Shown here: positions 53,390 to 63,356 of the stretch, one piece after another
Layout: every line of letters begins with the position of its first letter
Numbering within the stretch: the first letter of the stretch is position 1
Source: Azospirillaceae bacterium
GTDB taxonomy: Bacteria > Pseudomonadota > Alphaproteobacteria > Azospirillales > Azospirillaceae
Assembly: GCA_031291675.1 (NCBI GenBank)
Contig: JARLIO010000076.1
Span: 117,196-181,195 of the forward strand
DNA length: 64,000 nucleotides
Reading direction: 5' to 3'
Notes under the pieces: generated by a model
Seen by the model: the letters and a program-made list of their open reading frames with translations, nothing else
Told to the model about the DNA's origin: nothing
Databases searched by the model: none
Position numbers and translations under genes: made by a program

Positions 53390-54322
53390 ATGTTTAAGAA
53401 GAGCCTTCTTTTGGCGTCGGTCGCGGCGTTAGCCCTGGCGGCGCCCGCCACGGCCAAGGAACTGAAGACGCTCGGTGTCTCGGTCGGCCTGATGGGCAAT
53501 CCGTTCTTCGTGCAGGTCGTGAAGGGCGCCGAGGACGGCGCCAAGGCCATCAATCCCAACGTCAAGGTCATCGCCGGCGGCGTCGACTATGATCTCAACA
53601 AGCAATTTACCCAGGTCGACAATTTCATTGCCGCTGGCGTCGACATGGTCTTGATCAACGCGGTCGACCCGGTCGCGATCGAACCGGCGATGAAGCGGCT
53701 GCATGACGCCGGCATCGTGACCATGGCCGTCGACGTCGCCGGCAAGGGCGCCGATGGCACGGTGCAGAGCAACAACGTCCAGGCTGGCGAAAAGGCCTGT
53801 CAGTTCATCGCCGACAAGCTCAAGGGCAAGGGCAATGTCGTCATTCTCAACGGCCCGCCGGTGTCGTCCGTCATCGATCGCGTCGCGGGCTGCAAATCGA
53901 TTTTGAGCAAATCGCCGGATATCAAGGTTCTGTCGGACAATCAGAACGCCAAGGGCTCCCGCGAGGGGGCGCTTGAGGTCATGATTGGCACTCTGACCGC
54001 GTTCGACAATATCGATGCGGTGTTCTCGATCAACGACCCGCAGTCGATCGGCGCGGATCTGGCCGCCAAGCAGTTGGGGCGGACCAACTTCTTCATCACC
54101 TCGGTGGATGGCGCGCCAGACATCGAAGGCCAGCTCAAGGACAAGAACAGCCTGATCTTGGCGTCGGCCGCACAGGACCCCTATGCGATGGCCAAGAAAG
54201 CCGTCGAAATCGGCTATGACATCATGCAGGGCAAGCCGCCGGCGAACCCGATGACGCTGATCCCGGTCGAGTTGATTACGCGTGACAATATCGCGACGTA
54301 CAAGGGCTGGACCTCGAAGTAA
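53390..54322 (+). CDS. Sugar ABC transporter substrate-binding protein (RbsB-like)
   Basis: A 310-residue periplasmic binding protein of the ribose/galactose type. ATG 53390 follows GAGGAACCGC. Signal peptide FKKSLLLASVAALALAAPATA; then LGVSVGLMGNPFFVQVVKGAEDGAK, GVDMVLINAVDPVAIEPAMKRLHDA, AVFSINDPQSIGADLAAK. A Cys in GEKACQFIAD pairs possibly with the one in VAGCKSIL. Third gene of the operon. Ligand unknown. Confidence 0.95.
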   Translation: MFKKSLLLASVAALALAAPATAKELKTLGVSVGLMGNPFFVQVVKGAEDGAKAINPNVKVIAGGVDYDLNKQFTQVDNFIAAGVDMVLINAVDPVAIEPAMKRLHDAGIVTMAVDVAGKGADGTVQSNNVQAGEKACQFIADKLKGKGNVVILNGPPVSSVIDRVAGCKSILSKSPDIKVLSDNQNAKGSREGALEVMIGTLTAFDNIDAVFSINDPQSIGADLAAKQLGRTNFFITSVDGAPDIEGQLKDKNSLILASAAQDPYAMAKKAVEIGYDIMQGKPPANPMTLIPVELITRDNIATYKGWTSK

Positions 54323-54424
54323 GCCCAACTGTTCGTGTCGGCCGCGGCGTTGGGAGCACCCCGGCGCCGTTGCCGGTACGAACGGGCCTGGCAGATTGCG
54401 TAATGCGGGTGTCGGAGACGTCGA

Positions 54425-56575
54425 ATGGCAAATCGTATTGGTTTGGGGGTTGGCCGGACGCTGACCGTAGCGCTGGTTCTTGTCGCGGCATTTGCCATTG
54501 CGGGTGTTGTGCTGTCAAAGATCTCATTCGATCGATTGGGTGGCGCCTTGTCGTCGATCTCCGAGCGGCTGCCGCAGGTGTTCGCCGCTCAGCAATTGGC
54601 GGCGGAAAGCCAGAGCGTGGTTGCGGCGGCGCCGAGCCTGATCGCGGCCGCGACGGCCTCGGACAAAGACGCGATCTTTACCGATATCAAGCCGCATCTC
54701 GATACGCTGAGCGGCATCATCGAGCGGATGGCGGCGTCGGGGCAGCGTCAGGATTTTCTGGATGAGATCCGCAGCCAGAGCACCGCAATGCGCGCCAGGC
54801 TGGGTGAACTTGACCAGACGATCTCCGACCGTTTCCGGCAGGCCGACGCCAAGGCCGCCGCGTTGAAACAGTTGCAGGGCGTCGCGTTGCAATTCCAGGA
54901 CCTGCTGCGCACGCCGCTCGACAAGACCGCGACAACAATCAATGCGATCGGCTATACCGCAACGCAACTCAAAGCCGGACGGGCGCCGGCCGATGGCCAG
55001 GCTTCGTCCCAGGCTGACAATCTGGTCGCGCTCAATGACGCGATCCAGACCCGGACGCTGGTCGCGGACCTGCAGAATGCCGGCGACCGGATTTTCAATG
55101 TGCTGATCGTCGCCGCCAATGAGCAGAACCCCAAGATGCTGACGGGCGCGATGCTCCGTCTCAAGATCCAGATCGGCAAGACCCGGCAGTCGCTTGATGA
55201 TCTTGGCGCGGTCATTGACACCAAGGCGGCGGGGCAGGCGCTTGACGTCTTCACCGGCCTAGCCAATGACGAGAAAGCATCAATTCCTGCGCTGCGCCAG
55301 CAGGAGTTGGCGTCGTCGGCGCATGCCAACGCCCTTTACGGCGACCTTAAGACCCTGGCCGCGTCGATGCAGTCGACATTGACGACGGCCTTGGCGAACC
55401 TCAAGACCGATGCCGATGGCGAGGCCAACAGGGCCCAACAGGTCAAGGATCGGGGCACCGCGTTGATCCTGGCTTCGGGCGGCGCGAGCCTCTTGATGAT
55501 CATTGTCTCGCTGTTCTTCGTCCACCGCCGGATCATCCGCCGCTTCAACCGGCTGCGCCAGCATATGGACCGACTGGCCCATCACGATCTGGACGTCGAT
55601 GTCGCGGTCGACGGTCATGATGAGATTACCGAGATGGCGCGGACCCTGGCGGTGTTCCGCGACACCGCCCGTGAAGTCGACATCGCGAATTCACGAACCG
55701 ATGAGGAGCGCAGCCGTGCCGCTGCCGAGCGCCGCCAGGGGATGCTGACCCTCGCCGATCGCTTTGAGGCGACGATCAAGGGGCTGGTGCATCAGGTGGC
55801 CGAACAAGCCAGCCAGATGCAGGGCACGGCCGGGGGCCTTGCGGAAACCGCGCGCCGCACCAGTGACGAGGCCGGAACCGCGGCCTCCGCTTCGGATCAG
55901 GCATCGAGCAATGTGGCGATGGTCGCGGCCGCGGCCGAGCAACTGGCCGGATCGATCACCGAGATCAGCCGTCAGGTCACCCGCTCGGCGACGATCGCCC
56001 GGCAGGCGGTCGCCGAAGCCGCGCGCACCGACGATACGGTTCGCGGTCTCGATGATGCCGCGGCGAAGATCAGCAAGGTTACCGATCTGATCAATGGTAT
56101 CGCGTCGCAGACCGCACTTCTGGCGCTGAACGCGACGATCGAGGCGGCGCGCGCCGGCGATGCCGGCAAGGGATTCGCCGTTGTGGCCAACGAGGTCAAA
56201 GCTCTGGCAACGCAAACCGCCAAGGCAACCGGGGATATCGCGGCGCAGGTTGACGCGATGCAATCGGCGACCCACGATGCCGTCGGCGCCATCCACAGCA
56301 TCGGCGACACCATCAAAACCATCGATGACATCGCCGCCAGCATCGCGGCCGCCGTCGAGGAACAGGACGCGACGACGCGCGAGATCGCCCGGAACGTCAA
56401 TCGCGCCGCGGTGGATACCGGCCAGGTTCAATCAAGCATCGCTGTGGTCAGCGAAGCGGCCGCGAACACCGGTCAATCGTCGGCCCTGGTGCTGTCGGCG
56501 GCGGCATCGGTGACCCAGCGAACCCAGGCGCTGCTGTCGGAGGTTGACCGCTTCCTGGACCAGATCCGGGGTTGA
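54425..56575 (+). CDS. Methyl-accepting chemotaxis protein
   Basis: A 716-residue chemoreceptor. TM1 at about 11-33 ([20 protein letters not shown]), a large periplasmic helical domain to ~340, TM2 ([20 protein letters not shown]), HAMP ([20 protein letters not shown] ...) and the cytoplasmic signalling domain with hairpin tip [25 protein letters not shown] and [15 protein letters not shown]. The last stretch [14 protein letters not shown] is the C-terminal bundle. It follows the sugar-binding gene by 102 bp on the same strand, so it may be co-expressed and sense the same sugar or its binding protein. Confidence 0.94.
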   Translation: MANRIGLGVGRTLTVALVLVAAFAIAGVVLSKISFDRLGGALSSISERLPQVFAAQQLAAESQSVVAAAPSLIAAATASDKDAIFTDIKPHLDTLSGIIERMAASGQRQDFLDEIRSQSTAMRARLGELDQTISDRFRQADAKAAALKQLQGVALQFQDLLRTPLDKTATTINAIGYTATQLKAGRAPADGQASSQADNLVALNDAIQTRTLVADLQNAGDRIFNVLIVAANEQNPKMLTGAMLRLKIQIGKTRQSLDDLGAVIDTKAAGQALDVFTGLANDEKASIPALRQQELASSAHANALYGDLKTLAASMQSTLTTALANLKTDADGEANRAQQVKDRGTALILASGGASLLMIIVSLFFVHRRIIRRFNRLRQHMDRLAHHDLDVDVAVDGHDEITEMARTLAVFRDTAREVDIANSRTDEERSRAAAERRQGMLTLADRFEATIKGLVHQVAEQASQMQGTAGGLAETARRTSDEAGTAASASDQASSNVAMVAAAAEQLAGSITEISRQVTRSATIARQAVAEAARTDDTVRGLDDAAAKISKVTDLINGIASQTALLALNATIEAARAGDAGKGFAVVANEVKALATQTAKATGDIAAQVDAMQSATHDAVGAIHSIGDTIKTIDDIAASIAAAVEEQDATTREIARNVNRAAVDTGQVQSSIAVVSEAAANTGQSSALVLSAAASVTQRTQALLSEVDRFLDQIRG

Positions 56576-56653
56576 GCGCCGACGAGGAACCGCGGTGCGG
56601 CGGCGCTTTTCTCCGGTCTCGCTCGTCGCGTCGACGGGCTGTGCCCGGTGCGA

Positions 56654-57760
56654 TCAGGGGCTGGCCATGGCGATCCGGCGGCCCTGGTCGTGGCTGCGGC
56701 AGGCGGCGTCGATGACGCGGATGACGTCGAGGGCGCTGTCGGCGGTGACGGGAACCGGTGCCGTGCCGCGAATCGCGTCGGCCAGTTGGCAATAGAACTG
56801 TTGGTAACACCCGGTTGCCGTAGGCCAGGGTGTTTGGACGATCCGGCCGGCTTCGTCGCCGGCTTCGTCGCCGGCCTCGTCGCCGGCCTCGTCGATGGTG
56901 CATTGGCCATCGCTGCCGAGCGGGGCGACGCCATAGCCGGGACTGCCGGGCCCCTTCCCGGCGCGCAGAAATTCTTCCTGGGGGTCGATCCCGGATTTGA
57001 TGTAGGAGCCGCGGTCGCCGAAGATCTGAAAGCGCGGACCCGCGCCATTGACCAGGCAACCGCCATGGAGGATCACGTCACGGTCCGGGTAGCCGAGTAT
57101 CAGGTGAAAATAGTCGACGGCCCGGGCGCCGGGGCGTTGACGACGCAACCGCGCGTCCACGGTGTCGGGCCGCCCGAACAGCAGCAGCGCTTGATCGATC
57201 AGGTGCGCGCCCAGGTCGTACAGGATGCCGGCCCCCGGTTCGTCCCGTTCCCGCCAGCGGTCATGGATGTCCGGGCGGTAGCGGTCAAAATGCGCGATCC
57301 AGGTGTGAACCCGGCCGATCCGCCCGCTGGCCAGCAGCGCCTGGATCGTCAGGAAATCACCGTCCCAGCGCCGCGAATGATAGACCGACAGGCATTTGCC
57401 CGCGGCGCGCGCCTGGTCGATCAGGGCCTGGCCTTCGTCGACATCAATCACGAAGGGCTTTTCAACGACGACGTGGCAGCCGGCGGCCAGGCATTGCCGG
57501 GCCATCGCGGCGTGCTGACGGTTGGGCGTCGCGACGATGCAGAGATCAATCCCGATCGTCCCGGCCCGATGCCCCGCCAGCAGGGTGTCGAGATCGGGAA
57601 ATACCGTGGCGTCGGGAAAGTCCGCGGCGACCCTGGCGGCATTGCGGGACACCACGGCGGCAACCGTGTAGCCAGGTTGGCGGGCCAGGATCGGGCCGTG
57701 GAAACAGGCGCCGGAGACGCCGTAGCCCAGGATCGCGGTTCGGATGGTGGACAGAGTCAT
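56654..57760 (-). CDS. Gfo/Idh/MocA-family oxidoreductase
   Basis: NAD(P)-dependent dehydrogenase for sugar or inositol-type substrates, 368 residues from ATG 57760. The Rossmann motif is RTAILGYGVSGACFHGPILA; the catalytic region VVVEKPFVIDVDEG contains the EKP motif; LYDLGAHLIDQALLLFG supplies the substrate His. An alternative ATG at 57805 overlaps the upstream ABC-F stop by four bases (ATGA), so coupling is possible. An internal 12-bp DNA repeat encodes DEAG four times near the C-terminal third. Confidence 0.93.
   Translation of the reverse strand: MTLSTIRTAILGYGVSGACFHGPILARQPGYTVAAVVSRNAARVAADFPDATVFPDLDTLLAGHRAGTIGIDLCIVATPNRQHAAMARQCLAAGCHVVVEKPFVIDVDEGQALIDQARAAGKCLSVYHSRRWDGDFLTIQALLASGRIGRVHTWIAHFDRYRPDIHDRWRERDEPGAGILYDLGAHLIDQALLLFGRPDTVDARLRRQRPGARAVDYFHLILGYPDRDVILHGGCLVNGAGPRFQIFGDRGSYIKSGIDPQEEFLRAGKGPGSPGYGVAPLGSDGQCTIDEAGDEAGDEAGDEAGRIVQTPWPTATGCYQQFYCQLADAIRGTAPVPVTADSALDVIRVIDAACRSHDQGRRIAMASP
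56846..56893 (-). repeat. In-frame 12-bp tandem repeat in the oxidoreductase gene
   Basis: Four head-to-tail copies of GCCGGC[TC]TCGTC (plus strand) encode (DEAG)x4 on the minus strand. Two copies carry TTC and two CTC, showing stepwise expansion. Copy-number change keeps the frame, adding or removing four residues. Confidence 0.85.
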
Positions 57761-57801
57761 TGTCGCGCCGGCTTCGGTTGGCCCCCGGGGTCGGGGGACG
57801 G

Positions 57802-59691
57802 TCATGGTGCCGCTTCAGCGGCCTCCAGCTCTTCCAGGATCGCCATCCATTCCTCTTCCGCGGTGGCGATCCGTCGCGTCACCTCACCCAGTTCCATCTG
57901 CAACCGGGTCAAGCGTTCGGGCGGGCTGGTATAGAGGTCCGGATCGGCCATTTGCAGATCGATCCGCGCCTTGTGCTCGGTCAGGCGGGCCATCGCTTTT
58001 TCGGCGGCCTGGGCCTTTTTGCGTAGCGGAGCCAGGGCGGCACGGCTTTCCGCGGCGGCGCGGCGCTGATCCTTGCGGTTGGTGTTGCCATCGCGAACCG
58101 GCTCGCCGCGGGACTCGTTGCGCTCGTTGCGGCCCTTGTCCAGCAGCAGTGCCCGGTAGTCCTCCATATCGCCGTCATAGGGTCGGCAGGTGCCGCCATC
58201 AACCAGCCACAGCCGGTCCGCGGTCAGTTCGACGAGGTGGGGATCGTGGCTGATCAGGATCACCGCGCCCTCGAAGCTGTTGAGCGCCTCGACCAGCGCG
58301 TCACGGCTGTCGATGTCGAGATGGTTGGTCGGTTCGTCGAGCACCAGGATATTGGGCGCGTCCCGGCTCATCAGGGCGAACAGCAGCCGGGCCTTTTCGC
58401 CACCCGAGAGCTTGGCGATCGTGGTTTCGGCCTTTTGCCGGGGAAAGCCGAACCGGCCGAGATGGGCGCGGACCTTTTCTTCAAGGACTTGCGGCATCCA
58501 GGCCTGGGCCTGTTGCAAGGCTGTCAGTTGCAGGTTGAGCTCTTCCGCCTGATGCTGGGCGAAATAGCCGATTCGCAGCTTGGGGCTCTTGCGGAAATCG
58601 CCGCCGAGCGGCTTCAGGCGGCCGGCCAGCAGCTTGACCAGAGTCGACTTGCCGTTGCCATTGGCCCCCAGCAGCGCGATGCGGTCATCCATGTCGATCC
58701 GCAGATTGAGCCCGCGCAACACGACATGATCGCCATAGCCGGCGACGCCACCTTCGATCTGGATCAGCGGTGGCGCCAGAGGTTCGGGGGTCGGGAAATT
58801 GAAATTGTAGCTCGGATCCTCGGTGATCGCGACCACCGGTTCCATCCGCTCCAGCATCTTGAGTCGGCTTTGCGCCTGGCGTGCCTTGGTCGCCTTGTAG
58901 CGGAAGCGCTCGACAAACTCTTCCATATGGCGGCGTTGCGCCATCTGCTTGACTTGGCTCGCCGCGAGACGGTCGAGATTGGCCCGCCGGGTTCGCTCGA
59001 ACTGGTCATAGCCGCCGCTGTAGGACACCAGCTTGCTGTGGTCGAGATGGATTGTCGTCGTCGGCACCGCGTTGAGCAGGTCGCGATCGTGGCTGACCAG
59101 GATGATGGTGTAGGGATAGGCCTTCAGATAGCTTTCCAGCCAGATCGTCGCTTCCAGATCGAGATGGTTGGTCGGTTCGTCGAGCAGCAACAGGTCAGGC
59201 TCGGCGAACAGCACCCCGGCCAGCGCGACGCGCATGCGCCAGCCACCCGAGAAATCGCTGCACGGCTGCTGTTGCGCCGCGGCGTCAAAACCCAGACCGG
59301 ACAGGATCTGACCCGCCCGCGCCGGCGCCGCGTGGGCACCGATATCGGCGAGGCGGGTATGGATTTCGGCGATGCGCATCGGGTCCGTTGCCGTCTCCGC
59401 CTCGTGGAGCAGGGTGCTGCGTTCCTTGTCGCAGGCGAGGACGGTGTCGATCAGGCTGGCGCTGGAGGACGGCGCCTCCTGCGCGACCATACCCATACGG
59501 GCGCCCACCGGGACGCTCAGGCTGCCGCCATCGGGGGCCAGCTCTCCGGCAATCAGGCGCAACAGCGTCGATTTGCCGGTGCCGTTACGCCCGACAAGCG
59601 CGACCCGATGGCCATCGGGAATCGAGACGGTGGCGTGATCGAAGATGATCCGGCCGCCAAAGCGGAATGTCAGGTCGTTGATCTGGAGCAT
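57802..59691 (-). CDS. ABC-F family ATPase (translation-associated)
   Basis: A 629-residue soluble tandem ATPase: Walker A GRNGTGKSTLLR and GANGNGKSTLVK, signatures DFSGGWRMRVALAGVLF and LSGGEKARLLFALM, Walker B LLLLDEPTNHLDLEA and ILVLDEPTNHLDIDS. The inter-domain linker is helical (RRANLDRLAASQVKQMAQRR). The C-terminus is a coiled coil (LRKKAQAAEKAMARLTEHKA) typical of Uup/YheS-like proteins. ATG 59691 is the right start; the longer frame to 59829 overlaps the ndk promoter. ABC-F proteins act on ribosomes. Confidence 0.94.
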   Translation of the reverse strand: MLQINDLTFRFGGRIIFDHATVSIPDGHRVALVGRNGTGKSTLLRLIAGELAPDGGSLSVPVGARMGMVAQEAPSSSASLIDTVLACDKERSTLLHEAETATDPMRIAEIHTRLADIGAHAAPARAGQILSGLGFDAAAQQQPCSDFSGGWRMRVALAGVLFAEPDLLLLDEPTNHLDLEATIWLESYLKAYPYTIILVSHDRDLLNAVPTTTIHLDHSKLVSYSGGYDQFERTRRANLDRLAASQVKQMAQRRHMEEFVERFRYKATKARQAQSRLKMLERMEPVVAITEDPSYNFNFPTPEPLAPPLIQIEGGVAGYGDHVVLRGLNLRIDMDDRIALLGANGNGKSTLVKLLAGRLKPLGGDFRKSPKLRIGYFAQHQAEELNLQLTALQQAQAWMPQVLEEKVRAHLGRFGFPRQKAETTIAKLSGGEKARLLFALMSRDAPNILVLDEPTNHLDIDSRDALVEALNSFEGAVILISHDPHLVELTADRLWLVDGGTCRPYDGDMEDYRALLLDKGRNERNESRGEPVRDGNTNRKDQRRAAAESRAALAPLRKKAQAAEKAMARLTEHKARIDLQMADPDLYTSPPERLTRLQMELGEVTRRIATAEEEWMAILEELEAAEAAP

Positions 59692-59858
59692 GATCGAAGC
59701 CTTTACCACGCCGGCGACGCGGGTGCGAGACGTGTTCGATGGCAAATCTCTGACCGGGGTGCGCCGAGCCCCATTGCCCGGCGGCACGGCGACGGCTATA
59801 ACCCGCCAAATTTCGCAAAATCCCACCATCCTGCACTTTGAAGAGGAAATCTGCGATC

Positions 59859-60281
59859 ATGGCCGTTGAACGGACCCTGTCGATCATTAAGCCCGATGCC
59901 ACCCGCCGCAACCTGACCGGCAAGATCAATGCCCGGTTCGAGGACGCCGGCCTGCGCATTGTCGCGCAGAAGCGCCTGCACCTCAGCACCGCCCAGGCGG
60001 AGCAGTTCTATGCCGTCCACAGCGCCCGCCCGTTCTATCGCGACCTGGTGACCTTCATGACCTCCGGTCCGGTCGTGGTCCAGGTTCTGGAAGGCGAAAA
60101 CGCGGTGGCCCGCAATCGCGAGATCATGGGCGCCACCAATCCCGCCAATGCCGCCGAGGGGACGATCCGCAAGGATTTCGCCGAAAGCATCGAAGCCAAT
60201 TCGGTTCACGGATCCGATAGCGCCGAGAATGCGGCCAACGAGATTGCGTATTTCTTCGCCGGGGTCGAGATCGTCGGCTGA
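59859..60281 (+). CDS. ndk: Nucleoside diphosphate kinase
   Basis: Hexameric kinase equilibrating nucleoside di- and triphosphates. The 140-residue product from ATG 59859 (preceded by AGAGGAAA) starts [17 protein letters not shown] and contains the phosphorylated His117 in NSVHGSDS. Length and motifs are standard. It is divergent from the ABC-F gene and followed by a GC-rich hairpin. Confidence 0.98.
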   Translation: MAVERTLSIIKPDATRRNLTGKINARFEDAGLRIVAQKRLHLSTAQAEQFYAVHSARPFYRDLVTFMTSGPVVVQVLEGENAVARNREIMGATNPANAAEGTIRKDFAESIEANSVHGSDSAENAANEIAYFFAGVEIVG

Positions 60282-60290
60282 CGAACGGGA

Positions 60291-60316
60291 CGGGGCCCGA
60301 TCTGATCCGGGCCCCG
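60291..60316 (+). terminator. Hairpin after ndk
   Basis: CGGGGCCCG (60291-60299) and CGGGCCCCG (60308-60316) form a 9-bp stem with an eight-base loop ten bases after the stop. No T-tract. Confidence 0.6.
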
Positions 60317-60465
60317 ATACCGGATTCGGCGCTCCCTCGACCTTTTCGGAACCGGGAGCCGTGTCCGATTGCAGCCGTTGTCATTTCGGCTGTCGGCCCG
60401 CGGGCTGCCGCCCGCACCCGATCGGGGTGAACCCCGAATCCCCCTCTCTTTTGACAAAAACAAAG

Positions 60466-60510
60466 GGGTCTGGGCCATGGCCCCCGTTGGGTTTGGGCGA
60501 AAGCCCAACG
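60466..60510. repeat. Double-hairpin intergenic element
   Basis: GGGCCATGGCCC (60472-60483) is a perfect palindrome, followed directly by CGTT-GGGTTT-GGGC-GAAA-GCCC-AACG (60485-60510), a hairpin with a GAAA tetraloop. The paired layout looks like a dispersed element, but I see only this copy here. Confidence 0.5.
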
Positions 60511-60636
60511 CTTCGTCGCCAAAATGAGAACCGCTGGTCCGATTGATCGATCGTGTCCCGTGGGCATGATTTCGTGCTAAGAGCCTGAGGATGCGCCTTT
60601 GGCGCGCGCAGGGGATCATGAGAAGGGCGTTCGGGC

Positions 60637-62919
60637 ATGAAGTCGATGACCGAGGACAATCGACGCGGCAAAGCCGTTGAGTTTGTGCGTCTCGGGGGCT
60701 TTGGGGCTGTTTTCTTCCTGATCATGGGTTTGGCGTCGCTGATGCCGGCGTGGTCAGCGACGACCGGCGCGGCAAATGTCGCCGGCGGCGCACCGTCCGC
60801 CGTGACCACGGCCACGCCCAGCGCCGCCGCCCGTGCCGATGCGCTGATGCAATTGCTGGACGATCCACGCGCCGCGCAGATTCTGAGTCTGCTGGGCGAC
60901 CCGGCGGTGCGTGACGCGCTGCAGGCCCGGCTTGGTTCGGGGCATGCAGCGTCCCCGGCCGCCGAGCCGGCCGCCGAGCCGGCCGCCGAGCCGATGGAAA
61001 GCAATCTGGAAAAGGCGCTGGAATCGCTGCGGGGGCGGGTCCTGCGCCTGGGCGCGATTTTGCCGCTGTTGCCCGGCGAATATTCGCTGGCTTTTGCCCG
61101 GCTGTGGCGTGCCTGCGACGAAGCCGGACCTCTGCTGGTGCTGCTCTACTGCCTGATTTTCGTTGCCGGGGGCTGGGTCGCGCAGGAACTGTTCCTTCGG
61201 GCGACGCGGCTGCTGCAGCGACGGATCGCCGAGGTCGACATCGTCTCGGTGGAGCAGCGGGTGCGGATCATGTTTCTGCGGCTCGGCTTCACGCTGCTGT
61301 GGCAGTTCGCGGTGGTAATCGGCAGCCTGGGCGCGTTTGTGCTGTTCCGCTGGCCGCCGCTGGTGGGGATCCTGATCCTGAAATTGCTGATCTGCGTCGT
61401 GCTGACCAGCCTGTCGTTGCGCGGGACGCGCTGGCTGTTGTCACCGGGCGCGGAAAAGTTCCGGACGTTGCCGATGTCAACCCCGGCGGCATGGTTCTGG
61501 CACCATCGCATCGCCGCGCTGGTGGCGATCGCGGTGGCCGAATGGCAGTTCACCGGGCTGTTGGACCGACTGGACGTTTCCGAACCCGTTCAATACGTTA
61601 CCGCCAACATCATCAGTACCATATTCACGATAGTCCTGACAGAATCCGTCTGGACCGGTGTCGGTCTTCATAATGGCACAAAGAACAAAAGTAGCATATG
61701 GTTCATCATCACGATGATCTATATTCCGGTGGTTTGGCTTATATTCGTTCTTCATCTACCGTCATTGGGGTGGAGTGCCCAGGTTATCTGGGTATTGGTT
61801 CTGTCGATCTGGATCATGCACCGTATCATTGCCCATGTGACGCGGTCGGAAACGGTGGGCGCTGGCAATGGTCACGACTGGGCACCGGTTGCGCTGGTCA
61901 TCGAACGGATCCTGCGGCTGGTCCTGATCGCGATCGCGGCGGTTGTCATCGCGCGGGTCTGGCATCTGGATGCCACGATGATGATGGGCTCGGAGGATAC
62001 GGCAACGATCCGTCTGGTGCGCGGGCTGTTGAATGCCGTGGTGATCGTGGTGCTCGCCGATCTGGTCTGGCAGTTGATCCGGGTCTCGATCGATCGGAAA
62101 CTGCGTGTTGGCCTGGCGTCGTCGGAGGCGGATCCCCAGGCTCATCACGAGGAATCGGCGCGCGACGGTCGGTTGCGGACCTTGTTGCCGATCCTGCGGA
62201 ACATCCTGTTCATCACCGTGCTGATCATTGCCAGTTTGATGGCGCTTTCCGAGCTTGGCGTTCAGATCGGCCCGTTGCTGGCTGGTGCTGGTGTCGTTGG
62301 TGTCGCTGTCGGTTTCGGTTCGCAGACCCTGGTCCGCGACGTGATTTCCGGGATTTTCTTCCTGCTCGATGATGCATTCCGGGTCGGCGAATATATCGAG
62401 AGCGGCCCGATTCGTGGCACCGTCGAAGCCTTCTCGCTGCGCTCGATCAAGCTGCGTCACCACCGCGGACCGCTCCATACCGTGCCGTTCGGGGATCTGA
62501 AGGTCGTCACCAATCATTCGCGCGACTGGGTGATCGACAAGATCCAGATCGGCGTCGCCTACAACACGGACATCGAAAAGCTGAAACGCGTGGTCAAACA
62601 GATCAGCCGCGAGATCATGGCAATTCCGGCGCTGGCCGCGGTGATCCTCCAGCCGCTGAAGTCGCAGGGGATCTCGCAGATGGCCGATTACGGCATTATC
62701 GTCCGGCTCAAGATCATGACCAAGCCGGGCGAACAGTTTGTCGTCCGGCGCACCATCTACGAAAAGGTCAAGACGGAGTTCGAAGCCAACGGGATCGAGT
62801 TTTCCTCGCCGATGGTTCGGGTCTCCGGGCCTGCGGACATGACCGGTGATCCGGCGAAGGCCGCAGCGGCGCATCTGGCGCATCTGCAGGCCGCAGCCTC
62901 GGGCCCGCCCGCATCCTGA
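60637..62919 (+). CDS. Mechanosensitive ion channel, MscS family (large form)
   Basis: A 760-residue inner-membrane channel. Residues 1-60 carry a signal-like helix (GGFGAVFFLIMGLASLMPAW); about ten further helices precede the conserved MscS core. The pore helix is GPLLAGAGVVGVAVGFGSQT, followed by LVRDVISGIFFLLDDAFRVGEYIE and the beta domain (GPIRGTVEAFSLRSIKLRHH, VPFGDLKVVTNHSRDW). The large N-terminal membrane part resembles MscM/YbiO-type channels. An in-frame AAEP repeat (three copies, 12-bp units at about 60960-60995) lies in the periplasmic linker. Confidence 0.93.
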   Translation: MKSMTEDNRRGKAVEFVRLGGFGAVFFLIMGLASLMPAWSATTGAANVAGGAPSAVTTATPSAAARADALMQLLDDPRAAQILSLLGDPAVRDALQARLGSGHAASPAAEPAAEPAAEPMESNLEKALESLRGRVLRLGAILPLLPGEYSLAFARLWRACDEAGPLLVLLYCLIFVAGGWVAQELFLRATRLLQRRIAEVDIVSVEQRVRIMFLRLGFTLLWQFAVVIGSLGAFVLFRWPPLVGILILKLLICVVLTSLSLRGTRWLLSPGAEKFRTLPMSTPAAWFWHHRIAALVAIAVAEWQFTGLLDRLDVSEPVQYVTANIISTIFTIVLTESVWTGVGLHNGTKNKSSIWFIITMIYIPVVWLIFVLHLPSLGWSAQVIWVLVLSIWIMHRIIAHVTRSETVGAGNGHDWAPVALVIERILRLVLIAIAAVVIARVWHLDATMMMGSEDTATIRLVRGLLNAVVIVVLADLVWQLIRVSIDRKLRVGLASSEADPQAHHEESARDGRLRTLLPILRNILFITVLIIASLMALSELGVQIGPLLAGAGVVGVAVGFGSQTLVRDVISGIFFLLDDAFRVGEYIESGPIRGTVEAFSLRSIKLRHHRGPLHTVPFGDLKVVTNHSRDWVIDKIQIGVAYNTDIEKLKRVVKQISREIMAIPALAAVILQPLKSQGISQMADYGIIVRLKIMTKPGEQFVVRRTIYEKVKTEFEANGIEFSSPMVRVSGPADMTGDPAKAAAAHLAHLQAAASGPPAS

Positions 62920-63002
62920 GGGGGAGCCGGGCGCTGAGCGCCGGCGTGATGCCGTGGATTGTCACCGGGGGCGAGGGGGGGAGGCGGGCCGACGCCGCCT
63001 GA

Positions 63003-63356
63003 TCAATTGCCCAGACGCAGGCGGCCCTGGGCCGCATCGATCAAATGTTCGCCAAACGCCTCCAGCATGCTGGCGTAATGGGCGACCTGGGGCTCGGCGA
63101 CATAGGCATCGGCCTTGAGGACGATCCCGGGAGCTTGCGCCATCAGGTGACTGCAGCGGATCGGGCCGATCTTGTCGTCGAGGAACATGGTCATTCCCAT
63201 CAACAGGCCCAAAGTAACGTCATCGGGATACTGTGGGTCTGCCAAGACGCGGTGAAGCTCTCTCATGACGGCATAGCCGATGACCGACGCCCGATGAATA
63301 ACATCGGATTCGTTGTTTTTTGCTGACTGAGGCAGAGATTGACGATTATTCATCAA
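63003..63356 (-). CDS. Small conserved-looking protein of unknown function
   Basis: A 117-residue protein; start ATG 63356 (or 63353) has GTAGGAGCGAA upstream on its strand. The sequence is helical throughout (VIHRASVIGYAVMRELHRVLA, DVTLGLLMGMTMFLDDKIGP, YASMLEAFGEHLIDAAQGRL), soluble, with one Cys. No family recognised. It is convergent with the channel gene. Good ribosome binding site and codon use argue for a real gene. Confidence 0.6.
   Translation of the reverse strand: MMNNRQSLPQSAKNNESDVIHRASVIGYAVMRELHRVLADPQYPDDVTLGLLMGMTMFLDDKIGPIRCSHLMAQAPGIVLKADAYVAEPQVAHYASMLEAFGEHLIDAAQGRLRLGN

Larger units (their letters stand above)
60282..60636. other. Intergenic region with several hairpins between ndk and the MscS-type gene
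   Basis: 355 bp without a gene; contains the ndk hairpin, a palindrome/hairpin block at 60466-60510 and, at the end, the promoter region of the channel gene. Confidence 0.55.

Noticed and set aside
56648..57934. 428-codon plus-strand frame over the oxidoreductase
   Set aside because: Shadow frame; the minus-strand Rossmann motif and EKP motif define the real gene.
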